From: CAG-238 sp934277695
Lineage (GTDB): Bacteria; Bacillota; Clostridia; Peptostreptococcales; Anaerovoracaceae
Length of the DNA: 64,000 nucleotides
Direction: 5' to 3'
Assembly: GCA_934277695.1 (NCBI GenBank)
Contig: CAKQVG010000004.1
Span: forward strand, 46,706-110,705
The notes under the pieces are model-generated. The model had not been told where the DNA came from. It made no database searches and saw only the letters and a list, made by a program, of their open reading frames with translations. The first letter of the stretch is position 1. Each line of letters begins with the position of its first letter. The position numbers were made by a program, and so were the translations under genes. This document shows positions 52,225-60,679 of this stretch, piece after piece.

Positions 52225-52531
52225 GGATAATTATGCACAGAGTAATATCTTTTTGCCCCAAACCCCAAAAAGATAGACATCGGGTGCCCCCGTAATGGGT
52301 GTTCAGCGCATAAAATGCATAATCCCATAGCGCGAGAGCATGCATGGAATTCCGTACAAAAATTAAATCGTTGAAATTTCAATGTTCTGTTGAGACTCTA
52401 TTTTTCGGAGCCATCAAGCCCGTACGACTTTTCTATGAGAATTCGTCGTTTTGTGTCTCCAAATCTGAGGCCGATTTCTATCTTTTCGTTGCAAACCGCA
52501 AAATGATAGAAAAAACGGCCATTTTATGCAC
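52225..52531 (+). repeat. Dispersed intergenic repeat family 2, copy A
   Basis: Collinear with the reverse complement of 61676-61971. Shared blocks in order: GGATAAT..TGCA, AGTAATATCTTTTTG, GCATAATCCC, AAATCGTTG.AATTTCAA, TTTCTATCTTTT and GATAG.AAAAAACG.CCATT.TATGCAC. It ends about 25 bases from the end of the phosphatase gene. Confidence 0.8.
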
Positions 52532-52554
52532 GTGGGGCTGCCTTGCGACCCTTT

Positions 52555-53484
52555 TTATGCAGGCAAAATCTTTATTGCAGCTACCGTCAGGTCGTCGCGC
52601 TCCCTTTCGCCGTATTGCTTTACGGTCTCGGCAAGTATCCATCGGGCCAGCTTGCGTGCAGAAATGCCTGCGAGTTCTGCCGGGGCGCGTTCCTCCAGCA
52701 GCTCACGCAGCCAAGTGCCGTCGATGTCGCGATCTGCGGCGGCGGCATCGACCTCTCGGCCGGCCTCATTTTCAAGGATGGCGCGGGCCGCCTCTCGGCC
52801 GGCCTCATTTTCAAGGCTGGCGCGTGCCGTCTCTCGGCCGGCCTCAGTAATGCCGTCCGATGCCATAAGTACAATGTCGCCCGGACGGAGCTGCAGGGCT
52901 ACATGTGTGAGCCGTATCTCCGGGATGATTCCGATCGGAAGCGCAGCCTGCTCAAACATCCTGACCTTGCCGTCGCGGAGCACAAACGAAGAGGCTGCGC
53001 CCATCTTATAAAACTTCGCCTTTCGCGTGTTTCGGTCTATAATCAGCAGGTCAAGCGTGGCGAAGTTTTCCGCTTTCGCATGCGATACCATGAAGGTGTT
53101 CACCTCTTTAATCGCATGCGCCGGGGCCATGCCGCCTTTGAGATTTTTGCGCAGGCGGCTCGTCGCGGCCCGGCTCAGGGCCGCCGCCCTTATCCCTTTT
53201 CCCATACCGTCCGACAGGATAAGGGCGAGGCTGCCGTCAGGCAGCCCCGAGGAAATCGCGGTGTCACCGCTGATTTCCTCGGCGGCCGCTGTGGCATATC
53301 CAACGCTGACCCGAAAGCCGCAAGCGGCGCACGCAGGTCCGGCTGCGGCCGCTGCTGAATGACATCCTGCCCCGGCGGCCGCTGCTGGGCCGCCCCCTGC
53401 TCCGGCAGGAAGTGCCGGTGTGCGGGCGGCCCCGGCACTCAATGTCAAAGCACCACCGCTGATATTGTAAATGCTTTTGCTCAT
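52555..53484 (-). CDS. SpoIIE-like PP2C serine phosphatase domain protein
   Basis: A 309-residue protein. After an Ala/Gly-rich N-terminus (PAGAGGGPAAAAGAG) comes a PP2C/SpoIIE catalytic domain: ISGDTAISSG, LALILSDGMGKGIRAAALSR, NFATLDLLIIDRNT, and LRPGDIVLMASDGITEAG. The membrane part and long linker of true SpoIIE are absent. A 13-residue repeat interrupts the domain near its end (ENEAGREAARAIL). Start at 53484 is behind GAGGG. A role in sporulation or in an anti-anti-sigma switch is inferred only from the domain. Confidence 0.85.
   Translation of the reverse strand: MSKSIYNISGGALTLSAGAARTPALPAGAGGGPAAAAGAGCHSAAAAAGPACAACGFRVSVGYATAAAEEISGDTAISSGLPDGSLALILSDGMGKGIRAAALSRAATSRLRKNLKGGMAPAHAIKEVNTFMVSHAKAENFATLDLLIIDRNTRKAKFYKMGAASSFVLRDGKVRMFEQAALPIGIIPEIRLTHVALQLRPGDIVLMASDGITEAGRETARASLENEAGREAARAILENEAGREVDAAAADRDIDGTWLRELLEERAPAELAGISARKLARWILAETVKQYGERERDDLTVAAIKILPA
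52753..52854. repeat. 39-bp coding minisatellite in the PP2C gene
   Basis: Two full units (52753-52791, 52792-52830) and one partial unit begin with CTCTCGGCCGGCCTCA. They encode a 13-residue Glu/Ala/Arg-rich repeat and keep the frame. Confidence 0.9.
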
Positions 53485-53564
53485 AATGGGTTCCCTCAAA
53501 GCCAAATTTTGATTCGCCGGCCGAATCTGTCTTGCCGAATGAATCGGGCTTTGAGAGCATTTTA

Positions 53565-54263
53565 TCATGCCGACGCGTCGGGTTTTGTCGAACTGCGGAG
53601 CATACGAATAAAAGCATCCACTGTTGCCGCTACCGCCGCCGCCGCACAAAATCCGCCGTAAACCGCAATTGGTACCCAAATGCACACAAACGGCAAGGCG
53701 AAAAGCGCCAGACCCACAAACCGGTTCAGCGGCGTGTGCATCGTGGCGATTTTTCTCTTCATGAAATACCCTGCGATTGCATTCTTGACCTTGAGATATA
53801 CCACAAAAGCGATGACTGCCCAAAGCCAAAACGGCATTTCTTCCTTATATACCGGCAAAAGGCACACCAACGAAACTGCCGCAAAGAGCAAATCCGCAGC
53901 TGAGTCCAGCACTTCGCCTGCCCTGCTCGCCGTCCCGGTCTTGCGGGCAACCGTTCCGTCCAGCATGTCGGTCAGCCCGGCCAAAGCGTACACGCAGTAA
54001 AATGCCATGCTAAGCGGCTCAAGCAAAAGCAAAATGCCCGAAAGCGCAATCCGCATGCTCGTCAGCACATTCGCAGGTGACACAAGCACGCCCGGTCCTC
54101 GGCCCGCCGCCTGCGCACCCTCCGGGATCACTCCCGTCTCCGCTGCCCCTTCCGGGCGGGCGTCCGGTGCGCCAGTTCCATCTATGAGCACGTCCGGTGC
54201 GCCGGCCCCATCTATGAGCACGTCCGGTGCTTTAAATTCCGAAGAAGTTTTTTCCGTTTTCAT
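53565..54263 (-). CDS. pgsA: CDP-alcohol phosphatidyltransferase with repeat-containing N-terminus
   Basis: Membrane phosphatidyltransferase of 232 residues. The catalytic signature is GLTDMLDGTVARKTG...AGEVLDSAADLLFA (DG..AR...G..D...D). About five helices follow. The first ~60 residues are an extra Ala/Gly/Asp-rich tail with a 10-residue repeat (APDVLIDGAG, APDVLIDGTG). The symbol is tentative; it could be another member of the family. It overlaps tatD by 32 bases, with GAGG before the ATG. Confidence 0.85.
   Translation of the reverse strand: MKTEKTSSEFKAPDVLIDGAGAPDVLIDGTGAPDARPEGAAETGVIPEGAQAAGRGPGVLVSPANVLTSMRIALSGILLLLEPLSMAFYCVYALAGLTDMLDGTVARKTGTASRAGEVLDSAADLLFAAVSLVCLLPVYKEEMPFWLWAVIAFVVYLKVKNAIAGYFMKRKIATMHTPLNRFVGLALFALPFVCIWVPIAVYGGFCAAAAVAATVDAFIRMLRSSTKPDASA
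54161..54230. repeat. 30-bp coding minisatellite at the start of the phosphatidyltransferase gene
   Basis: Units at 54161-54190 and 54191-54220, then a third partial unit, each beginning CGTCCGGTGC and ending ATCTATGAGCA. They encode a 10-residue repeat in frame. Confidence 0.9.
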
Positions 54264-55128
54264 AGGTTGCCTCTGCTGCTTTCTCGTAGCTTATGCCTTT
54301 GATTTCGGCGATTTTACGAACTACGAATTCCACATATTCGCTCTTGTTCTGCTTCCCGCGATACGGAACGGGGGTAAGGTACGGTGCATCCGTTTCCGCC
54401 ATCAAAAACTCCAGCGGAATCGCCTCGACGACATGCACCGTCTTCTTATTATTCTTGTAGGTGAGCGGTCCGTCGACACCAATCGTCGCGCCTGCCTTTA
54501 CATATTCAATAGCCAGCTCGCGACTTCCGCTGAAGCAGTGAATGTCGACCCTCGCATCGCCGCCGCAGTCGCCGAAGGCGACTGCCCGGTGCGACAGCAC
54601 CTTGCCGCCCGCCCCCATGATGTCAAACTCGGACGGGGCGGTCGGCAGGCGGCGTGGCGGGAACCACGACTTTCGCTCGTCTGAAAACGCGCCCTCCTCC
54701 TTCAGTATGTCGAACACTTCTTGGTCGGCTTCCCTGGAATGTACCACAATCGGCAGCTTCAGTTCATTTGCAAGCTGAATCTGCCTGCGGAACCAATGGC
54801 GCTGCACATCGCGCGGCGACAGGTCATAGTGGAAGTCGAGCCCGATTTCGCCGATTGCCTTGACCTTCGGTTCGTTTTTTGCAATTTGGCGGAATCGTTC
54901 CAGCATGGCCTCGTCCATCAGCTTTGAATCGTGCGGGTGCATTCCGATGACCGCATAGCACCACGGATAGCGGTTTGCGTGCTCGACTGCCAAAAGGCTG
55001 GATGGCTCGTCGAAGCCCACATCCATCACCAGCCCGACATCCGAGGCTTCGATTTCTGTCGCCAGGGCCACGCGCTCCTCGCCTGTAAACGAATCATTAT
55101 TCAAATGTGTATGTGTATCAAACAGCAT
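54232..55128 (-). CDS. tatD: TatD-family metal-dependent deoxyribonuclease with insertion
   Basis: TIM-barrel hydrolase beginning MLFDTHTHLNND (HxH), with IGEIGLDFHYD, PIVVHSREAD, DIHCFSGS and MAETDAPYLTPVP completing the metal site. At 298 residues it is about 45 longer than usual. The excess lies between ILKEEGA (residue ~146) and the DIHCFSGS strand, is GC-rich, and contains a perfect 9-bp-arm hairpin at 54565-54585. It is upstream of the phosphatidyltransferase gene and downstream of metG on the same strand. Confidence 0.92.
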   Translation of the reverse strand: MLFDTHTHLNNDSFTGEERVALATEIEASDVGLVMDVGFDEPSSLLAVEHANRYPWCYAVIGMHPHDSKLMDEAMLERFRQIAKNEPKVKAIGEIGLDFHYDLSPRDVQRHWFRRQIQLANELKLPIVVHSREADQEVFDILKEEGAFSDERKSWFPPRRLPTAPSEFDIMGAGGKVLSHRAVAFGDCGGDARVDIHCFSGSRELAIEYVKAGATIGVDGPLTYKNNKKTVHVVEAIPLEFLMAETDAPYLTPVPYRGKQNKSEYVEFVVRKIAEIKGISYEKAAEATYENGKNFFGI

Positions 55129-55157
55129 ATTTTCCCTCCTGCAATATTTTGCGATGT

Positions 55158-55583
55158 GAAAAGTTGGACTTTTTTCTCACATTTCCAGATTGTCCAACTT
55201 TTCTTCATTTGATTGCGTTAAAAGTCAGTATAATATGGTTGGATTTCGGCCAATGTTGGACGAAATCGTCATCCTATCTAAATTGTCCAACAAAGCTCAC
55301 TGAAAACAAGCAGTTTTGTTGGACAATTTTCGCCCACCGATATAAAACTCCAACTCCCGGCGTTTCCACTCTGGTTTTTTGACGCTGAAGCGCTCTTTTG
55401 TTGGATTTTTTTCGCTGCTGACCGAAAAAATCCAACTTTCCCGGTCGCAGGGCAGCCACAAGCCAAGGCAAGTGCAGACACAAGCCAGGCGCAGACACAA
55501 GTCAAGGCAAAGCAAGGCGTCCGCAATGCAATTGTATGAAAAAAATTGTCCGGTTTCGGCGCCCAGCCTAGTATCGGACAATT
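55158..55583. repeat. Cluster of four GTTGGAC/GTCCAAC hairpins
   Basis: H1: GAAAAGTTGGAC (55158-55169) with GTCCAACTTTTC (55192-55203), perfect 12 bp. H2: AAATTGTCCAACAAA (55280-55294) with TTTGTTGGACAATTT (55315-55329), perfect 15 bp. H3: GTTGGATTTTTTTCG (55400-55414) with CGAAAAAATCCAAC (55423-55436), one bulge. H4: AATTGTCCG (55544-55552) with CGGACAATT (55575-55583). The arms share TTG(G/T)(A/C)-type cores across all four. Confidence 0.85.
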
Positions 55584-55662
55584 CTTCACTTATTTCTCGC
55601 ACGCATGCGAACACGATTTAACATATATATGCCTGCGCTTCGCACGCCCGGAAGCGTGTGCT

Positions 55663-55740
55663 AACACGCATCAAATTACCAACACGCATCAAATTACCAA
55701 CACGCATCAAATTGCCGACACGCATCAAATTACCAACACG
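55663..55740. repeat. 18-bp tandem repeat array
   Basis: Four units of AACACGCATCAAATTACC with one or two changes, at 55663, 55681, 55699 and 55717, then a degenerate fifth. There are no spacers between units, so this is not a CRISPR array. Confidence 0.93.
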
Positions 55741-55756
55741 CAACGATTGGCACGCA

Positions 55757-55962
55757 TTTTGCGGCCCGTCAAACGCGCAGGCACCAATTTCGGCACGCTT
55801 CTTGCGGCCATTCAAGCGACCACCTGAACACCAAGCGCCACAGTCGCTAAACTTGGCACGCATTTTGCGGCCATCCAAACGCACAAGCACCAATTTTGGC
55901 ACAAACCTTGCGGCCATCCAAACGCACAAGCACCAATTTTGGCACAAACCTTGCGGCCACCA
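55757..55962. repeat. 43-bp tandem repeat array
   Basis: Two identical 43-bp units (55867-55909, 55910-55952) start GCGGCCATCCAAACGCACAA and end TTGGCACAAACCTT. They are flanked by diverged partial units on both sides, starting near 55757. Confidence 0.88.
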
Positions 55963-56025
55963 GATGGCAATCCAAATGTCACACCAAACGCCATGGCCGC
56001 CGCCACGCATCAATGCGTCAGTGCC

Positions 56026-57987
56026 CTAGCCGACTACCTCGCCGTCCGGTGCGCTTGTGGTTACGATTTCGCAGCGGTCGCCATTGTCAGCAAAGAGCAG
56101 CATGCCCTTGGATTCCATGCCTCTGAGCTGGCGCGGCTTGAGGTTCGCAACTACGATAACCTTCTTGCCGACCATTTCTTCCGGTGTGAAGTCCTTCGCA
56201 ACGCCGCTGATAACCTGACGGCGCTCCGTACCCATCTTAATCTGGAAAACAAGAAGCTTGTCAGCCTTCGGATGCTTCTCCGCCTTTTCGATTACGCCTA
56301 CGCGGAAGTCGATTTTGTCGAAGTCCTCAAATTCGATTGCAGGCTTCAGGTCGAGCGGAATGTTTTCCGGTTCTTTGTCTTTCTTCAGAGAAGCGCTGAT
56401 TGCGTACAACTCTTCCAGTTCCTTTTCGATGTCCAGTCTCGGGAAGATGGCGTCGCCCTTCTTCACCTGTTCCTGATACATCATTTCAAATTTAAACGCA
56501 TCTTCCCATACGACATCTGCGTACCAAAGACCCATCTGCTTGCGAATTTCCTTGGAAGTCGTGTGCATGAACGGGTAGATCAAAATCGAGATGATGCGGA
56601 TTGCCTCTGCGAGGTTGTGCAGAACCGTGTCAAGAGCAGCCTTTGCTGCCGGGTCGGTGTCTGCGGTCTTTGCAAGCACCCAAGGTGCTTTTTCGTCGAT
56701 ATATTTGTTTGCGCGGCGAACGACAATCCAGATCTCTTCCAGAGCCATGTTGAACGCAAACTTGTCCATCTGCTCTTCCACCTTGGAAGCAGCACCGACT
56801 GCAACGGCGCGGAGATCTGCGTCGATTTCGTCCATTGCCGATGAAACCGCATCCGGAACCGTGCCGCCGTTATATTTTTCGATCATGGAAACGGTTCTGG
56901 AAACAAGGTTTCCGAGGTCGTTTGCCAGATCGTAGTTCATTCTCTTAAGCATTACTTCGTTGGTGAAAACACCGTCCTGTCCGAAGGTGTATTCGCGAAG
57001 CAGGAAATATTTCAAAGCGTCAATGCCGTATCTTTCGATGAGGATTACAGGGTCAATAACATCCGATCCCTTTGCCGCTTTGGACTTGGAAACTTTTTCG
57101 CCGCCCATAAGAAGCCAGCCGTGACCGCGCACCTGCTTCGGAAGCGGAAGACCCGCACTCATAAGCATTGCCGGCCAAATGATGCTGTGGAATCTTACGA
57201 TTTCCTTGCCCACAAGGTGAACATCAGCAGGCCAGTATTTGTCGTAAAGCTCCGGATCATCCGGATAGCCGAGTGCTGTGATATAGTTTGTCAAAGCGTC
57301 AAGCCATACATAAATTACATGCTTCTCGTCAAGCGGAACCGGGATGCCCCAGTCGAACGTTGAACGGGAAATGCAAAGGTCGTCAAGTCCCTGATTGATG
57401 AACGAAATCATTTCGTTTCTGCGGCTGTCAGGCTGCAGGAAATCCGGGTTCTTGTCAAAAAGCTCAAGCAGCGCCGGAGCGTATTTGGAAAGCTTGAAGA
57501 AATAGGCTTCTTCCTTTGCAGGCTGAACAGGTCTGCCGCAGTCCGGGCAGCAGCCGTTTACAAGCTGGCTTTCCGTCCAGAAGCTTTCGCAGGGCGTGCA
57601 GTAAAGCCCCTCGTACTCGCCCTTGTAAATATCGCCGTTTTCGTAAAGCTTCATAAAAATATCCTGAACACGCTTGATATGGCGAGGTTCGGTTGTTCTG
57701 ATAAAGTCGTCGTTGGAAATCTCCATCTTCTCCCAAAGCTTCTTGATTCCATCTACGACTTCGTCAACGTAAGCCTGCGGGGTTACGCCTTTTTCATCCG
57801 CAATCGTCTGGATTTTCTGTCCGTGTTCATCGGTTCCCGTAAGGAATCTTACATCATATCCGCAGAGTCTCTTGAATCTTGCCATGGCGTCCGCCATTAC
57901 CGTGCAGTATGTGTGTCCGATGTGCAAGTTGGAACTCGGATAATAAATCGGTGTGGTGATGTAATAAGTTCCTTTGTCTGCTTTCAT
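56026..57987 (-). CDS. metG: Methionyl-tRNA synthetase
   Basis: Class I synthetase of 653 residues. The HIGH motif is NLHIGHTYC, and KMSKS appears as KVSKSKAAKG. The zinc knuckle is CTPCESFW...CCPDCGRPV. A C-terminal EMAP-like tRNA-binding domain is fused (DKIDFRVGVIEKAEKHPKAD ... MESKGMLLFAD). Start at 57987 has AGGAGG; the ATG 18 bases earlier contains this site. No T-box leader is seen; translation may be coupled to the small ORF upstream. Confidence 0.98.
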   Translation of the reverse strand: MKADKGTYYITTPIYYPSSNLHIGHTYCTVMADAMARFKRLCGYDVRFLTGTDEHGQKIQTIADEKGVTPQAYVDEVVDGIKKLWEKMEISNDDFIRTTEPRHIKRVQDIFMKLYENGDIYKGEYEGLYCTPCESFWTESQLVNGCCPDCGRPVQPAKEEAYFFKLSKYAPALLELFDKNPDFLQPDSRRNEMISFINQGLDDLCISRSTFDWGIPVPLDEKHVIYVWLDALTNYITALGYPDDPELYDKYWPADVHLVGKEIVRFHSIIWPAMLMSAGLPLPKQVRGHGWLLMGGEKVSKSKAAKGSDVIDPVILIERYGIDALKYFLLREYTFGQDGVFTNEVMLKRMNYDLANDLGNLVSRTVSMIEKYNGGTVPDAVSSAMDEIDADLRAVAVGAASKVEEQMDKFAFNMALEEIWIVVRRANKYIDEKAPWVLAKTADTDPAAKAALDTVLHNLAEAIRIISILIYPFMHTTSKEIRKQMGLWYADVVWEDAFKFEMMYQEQVKKGDAIFPRLDIEKELEELYAISASLKKDKEPENIPLDLKPAIEFEDFDKIDFRVGVIEKAEKHPKADKLLVFQIKMGTERRQVISGVAKDFTPEEMVGKKVIVVANLKPRQLRGMESKGMLLFADNGDRCEIVTTSAPDGEVVG

Positions 57988-57988
57988 T

Positions 57989-58162
57989 CTATTCGTCCTC
58001 CTCATTTTCCTGCGGATACGCTTTGGACATGGTTTTGTCCGTCAGCGCAATCAGCGCAATTCCCGCTGCGAGAAAAGCTGCCATGGTTCTTCCCAACGTC
58101 TTTGCTACTTTCTTTCCGCCTGCTTTCTTGGGCTTGTCTGCCTCGATTACTCCTCTTTTCAT
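57989..58162 (-). CDS. Small single-helix membrane protein
   Basis: A 57-residue protein: a basic start (MKRGVIEADKPKKAGGKKVA), one membrane helix (TMAAFLAAGIALIALTD) and an acidic end (ENEEDE). GGAGG lies eight bases upstream. Its start overlaps the end of the cytidylate-kinase-like gene by four bases and its stop lies one base from the metG start. Function is unknown. Confidence 0.75.
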   Translation of the reverse strand: MKRGVIEADKPKKAGGKKVAKTLGRTMAAFLAAGIALIALTDKTMSKAYPQENEEDE

Positions 58163-58776
58163 CCTTTGTACCTCCTATGTTCCACATATGCCGCAATCAG
58201 TGCTGCGGCTTCATCTTCACTGATATAACTGCTGTTTAGGGACAAATTGTAGTTTTTGTACTCACCCCACTTTTGGTCTGTGTGGTAATTATAATAGTTT
58301 TGTCTTGCCTTGTCGTATGTAGCGATGATGTCCCGAACCTTTGCAGGATCATCACCGTAAACCTCCGCTGCACGCTTTTCCCTGTCTTCAAGCTCCGCAT
58401 GGATAAAAACATTCGTAACGCCCGGCATGTCGCGAAGCACATAGTCTGCGCATCTTCCGACGATTACGCCCTCTCCTTTGGAGCCGATTCTCTTAATGGT
58501 CTCAAATTGTGCAAGGAAAAGTCTTTCATTGACCGACAGCGGGCTTCCGCTCACGCCCTCGTTGAAGCTGAGTGCGGACGAGAGATTGTAAGCAAAGCTG
58601 CTCTTTGCCTTAAGCTCCGTCCCCTCCATCAGTTCTCTCGAATAGCCGCTTTCCTCCGACGCCATGTCGAGTATTTCCTTATCGTAAAACGGCACTCCCA
58701 GTTTATCGGCAAGCAGTTTGCCGATGATTCTTCCGCCGCTGCCGTATTGACGGCTTATTGTAACCAGTTTTTTCAT
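58159..58776 (-). CDS. Cytidylate kinase-like protein
   Basis: A 205-residue P-loop kinase of the cytidylate-kinase-like family. It begins MKKLVTISRQYGSGGRIIGK, where the glycine-rich loop is SRQYGSGGR rather than GxxGxGKS. It continues with VPFYDKEILDMASEESGY, VGRCADYVL and VFIHAELEDREKR. This is distinct from canonical Cmk; the substrate is not known. It overlaps the aspartate kinase stop by four bases. Confidence 0.88.
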   Translation of the reverse strand: MKKLVTISRQYGSGGRIIGKLLADKLGVPFYDKEILDMASEESGYSRELMEGTELKAKSSFAYNLSSALSFNEGVSGSPLSVNERLFLAQFETIKRIGSKGEGVIVGRCADYVLRDMPGVTNVFIHAELEDREKRAAEVYGDDPAKVRDIIATYDKARQNYYNYHTDQKWGEYKNYNLSLNSSYISEDEAAALIAAYVEHRRYKG

Positions 58777-60107
58777 TCTTCCTCCTCCACAAAAGCCTCG
58801 TAAATGGCTCTGATTGCCTTTTCGAAGTCTTTGTTTTCAACCCCTACTATAATGTTCATTTCGCTGGAGCCCTGTTCGATCATACGAATGTTGACTCCCG
58901 CCGCAGCAAGCGCCTCGAAAAGCGTTGCCGATACACCTTGTCTGTATGACATTCCATGACCTACCGTTGCGATCAGTGCCATATCCTCAAACACATCGAT
59001 GCTGTCCGGGCGAAGTCTTGTGCGGAATTCGTCCAGCACCTCGTCAAGTCTGCCGTTTATGGATTTGTTCGCCATTACGACCGAAACCGTGTCGATTCCG
59101 CTCGGCAGGTGCTCGAAGTTGATGTCGTAGTCGTCAAGGATGTCGAGAATTTTTCTGACGAATCCCCGCTCGCTGCTCATCATGTTCTTGTAAAGTGCAA
59201 CAACCGTGAAATCGCGGTTGCCCGCAATTCCCGTGATAATGTGATTTTGCTCACTGCGATAGTCCTCGGAAACCTCGGCAGTAATGAATGTGCCCGGGTC
59301 TTCCGGCTGGTTTGTGTTTCGGATGTTAATCGGAACGTTTGCCATTCTCGCCGGATAAATCGCATCCTCATGCAGAACGCTCGCGCCCATATACGAAAGT
59401 TCTCTGAGTTCCTTGTAGGAAATCGCACGAATCTGCTTCGGATTTTCAACAATTCTCGGGTCTGCCATGAGAAAGCCCGAAACATCGGTCCAGTTTTCAT
59501 ACACATCCGCATGCACCGCGCGTGCCACAAGCGCTCCTGTTATGTCAGAGCCTCCTCTGGAAAACGTCTTAATCTTGCCGTCCGGCGTGCTGCCGTAAAA
59601 GCCCGGAAGTACCGCCCTTTCGTGTTTTGCAAGTTCTTCCGCAAGTGCCTTGTCGGTCTCCTCCGTCAAAAGTCTTCCCTTTTCGTCGAACTTTATGAGG
59701 TTTGCCGTATCCACAAAATCATATTCGAGAAAAGCCGCCACAAGCACGGCGTTGAGATATTCGCCCCGCGATGCGATGTAGTCTGCGGAAGGGTTTTTTC
59801 TGAGGTTTTCGCGTATTTCCTCGAAATGCTTCAGCAGGTCAACCTTCACGCCTAGGTTGATTTCAACCGCCATGTATCTGTCCACAACGACCTGAAAAAG
59901 CTGGTCGTACGGCAGATTGTGCTCGATATGCGTTTTGCACAGGTAAAGGATGTCGGTAATCTTGTTGTCCCCCTCGTATCGCTTTCCCGGTGCGGAAACC
60001 ACAATATATTTTCTGTCCGGATCATGCCGGATTATTTCCTTTGTTTTTGTCAGTTGTATCCCGTCTGCCACGGATGAGCCGCCGAATTTTGCGACTTTAA
60101 TGCCCAT
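58773..60107 (-). CDS. lysC: Aspartate kinase
   Basis: First enzyme of the lysine/threonine/methionine pathway. MGIKVAKFGGSSVADGIQ opens the kinase domain. FSRGGSDITGALVARAV binds the substrate. Two ACT domains (about residues 300-444, FTVVALYKNMMSSERGF and LIATVGHGMSYRQGV) give feedback control. Length is 444 residues from 60107, behind GTAGGAGG. Confidence 0.96.
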   Translation of the reverse strand: MGIKVAKFGGSSVADGIQLTKTKEIIRHDPDRKYIVVSAPGKRYEGDNKITDILYLCKTHIEHNLPYDQLFQVVVDRYMAVEINLGVKVDLLKHFEEIRENLRKNPSADYIASRGEYLNAVLVAAFLEYDFVDTANLIKFDEKGRLLTEETDKALAEELAKHERAVLPGFYGSTPDGKIKTFSRGGSDITGALVARAVHADVYENWTDVSGFLMADPRIVENPKQIRAISYKELRELSYMGASVLHEDAIYPARMANVPINIRNTNQPEDPGTFITAEVSEDYRSEQNHIITGIAGNRDFTVVALYKNMMSSERGFVRKILDILDDYDINFEHLPSGIDTVSVVMANKSINGRLDEVLDEFRTRLRPDSIDVFEDMALIATVGHGMSYRQGVSATLFEALAAAGVNIRMIEQGSSEMNIIVGVENKDFEKAIRAIYEAFVEEEE

Positions 60108-60202
60108 AAATCTACCTCCTACTTTGCAAGCCTTGCTTTCCCGTGGGCTTGTCATATATGTATCTTATTATTTTATAACAAAATCTTTGAAATTTCAAGA
60201 TT

Positions 60203-60679
60203 TTAGCCTTTGTTTTTGAGGTCATTCAAAAGTTCTTCATTGAGTGCCCTCTGTGCTTCCGGAATTTCTTCCTGCCGGTCCAGGTCCACAATCTGCGTAA
60301 CCCACACCCTTGAGCGATACCAGCTCTCCGCAATCGCATCCAGCACAGCTTTCGTGCATGCCGGTGCTCTTTCGCCTGCGCGTATGAGATATACGCGGAT
60401 AATCATGCCCATGTTTGCCGTTTTGACCTCAAAGACGCTTTCCGTCTGGCCTATTTTCGTCAGTGCTTCGCTGAGGTGGTCCGATACGTGCCTCGATACG
60501 ATGGATTTCCTCTCATTCTCGCACATCACATAAAAAACCGTTGCTGCGATACATGCCAAAATCGTTGATACAATGTCGCCGAATGCATATGCGGTTGCAT
60601 AGTACATCAGCAGGCCCAGCAGCAAACCCAGCCATTTGATTCTGCCAAGCAAGTCTGCTTTTTTTCTTACGCTTTCCAT
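60203..60679 (-). CDS. Membrane-anchored protein of unknown function
   Basis: A 158-residue protein with two membrane helices near the N-terminus (WLGLLLGLLMYYATAYAFG; STILACIAATVFYVM) and a cytosolic part with VIRVYLIRAGERAPACTKAV-like features. Start at 60679 follows AGGAGAGGG; TATAAT near 60710 could be its -10. I recognise no family. Confidence 0.65.
   Translation of the reverse strand: MESVRKKADLLGRIKWLGLLLGLLMYYATAYAFGDIVSTILACIAATVFYVMCENERKSIVSRHVSDHLSEALTKIGQTESVFEVKTANMGMIIRVYLIRAGERAPACTKAVLDAIAESWYRSRVWVTQIVDLDRQEEIPEAQRALNEELLNDLKNKG

Larger units (their letters stand above)
55129..56025. other. Gene-free, repeat-dense gap between tatD and metG
   Basis: About 900 bases without a credible gene; all ORFs fall on repeats. 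It contains four long hairpins (55158-55583), a short direct-repeat patch CACAAGCCAAGGCA-like (55450-55515), an 18-bp tandem array and a 43-bp tandem array. Sub-features are listed separately. Confidence 0.75.

Noticed and set aside
55663..55740. Possible CRISPR array
   Set aside because: Units are directly adjacent with no spacers, only 18 bp long, and no cas gene is present.
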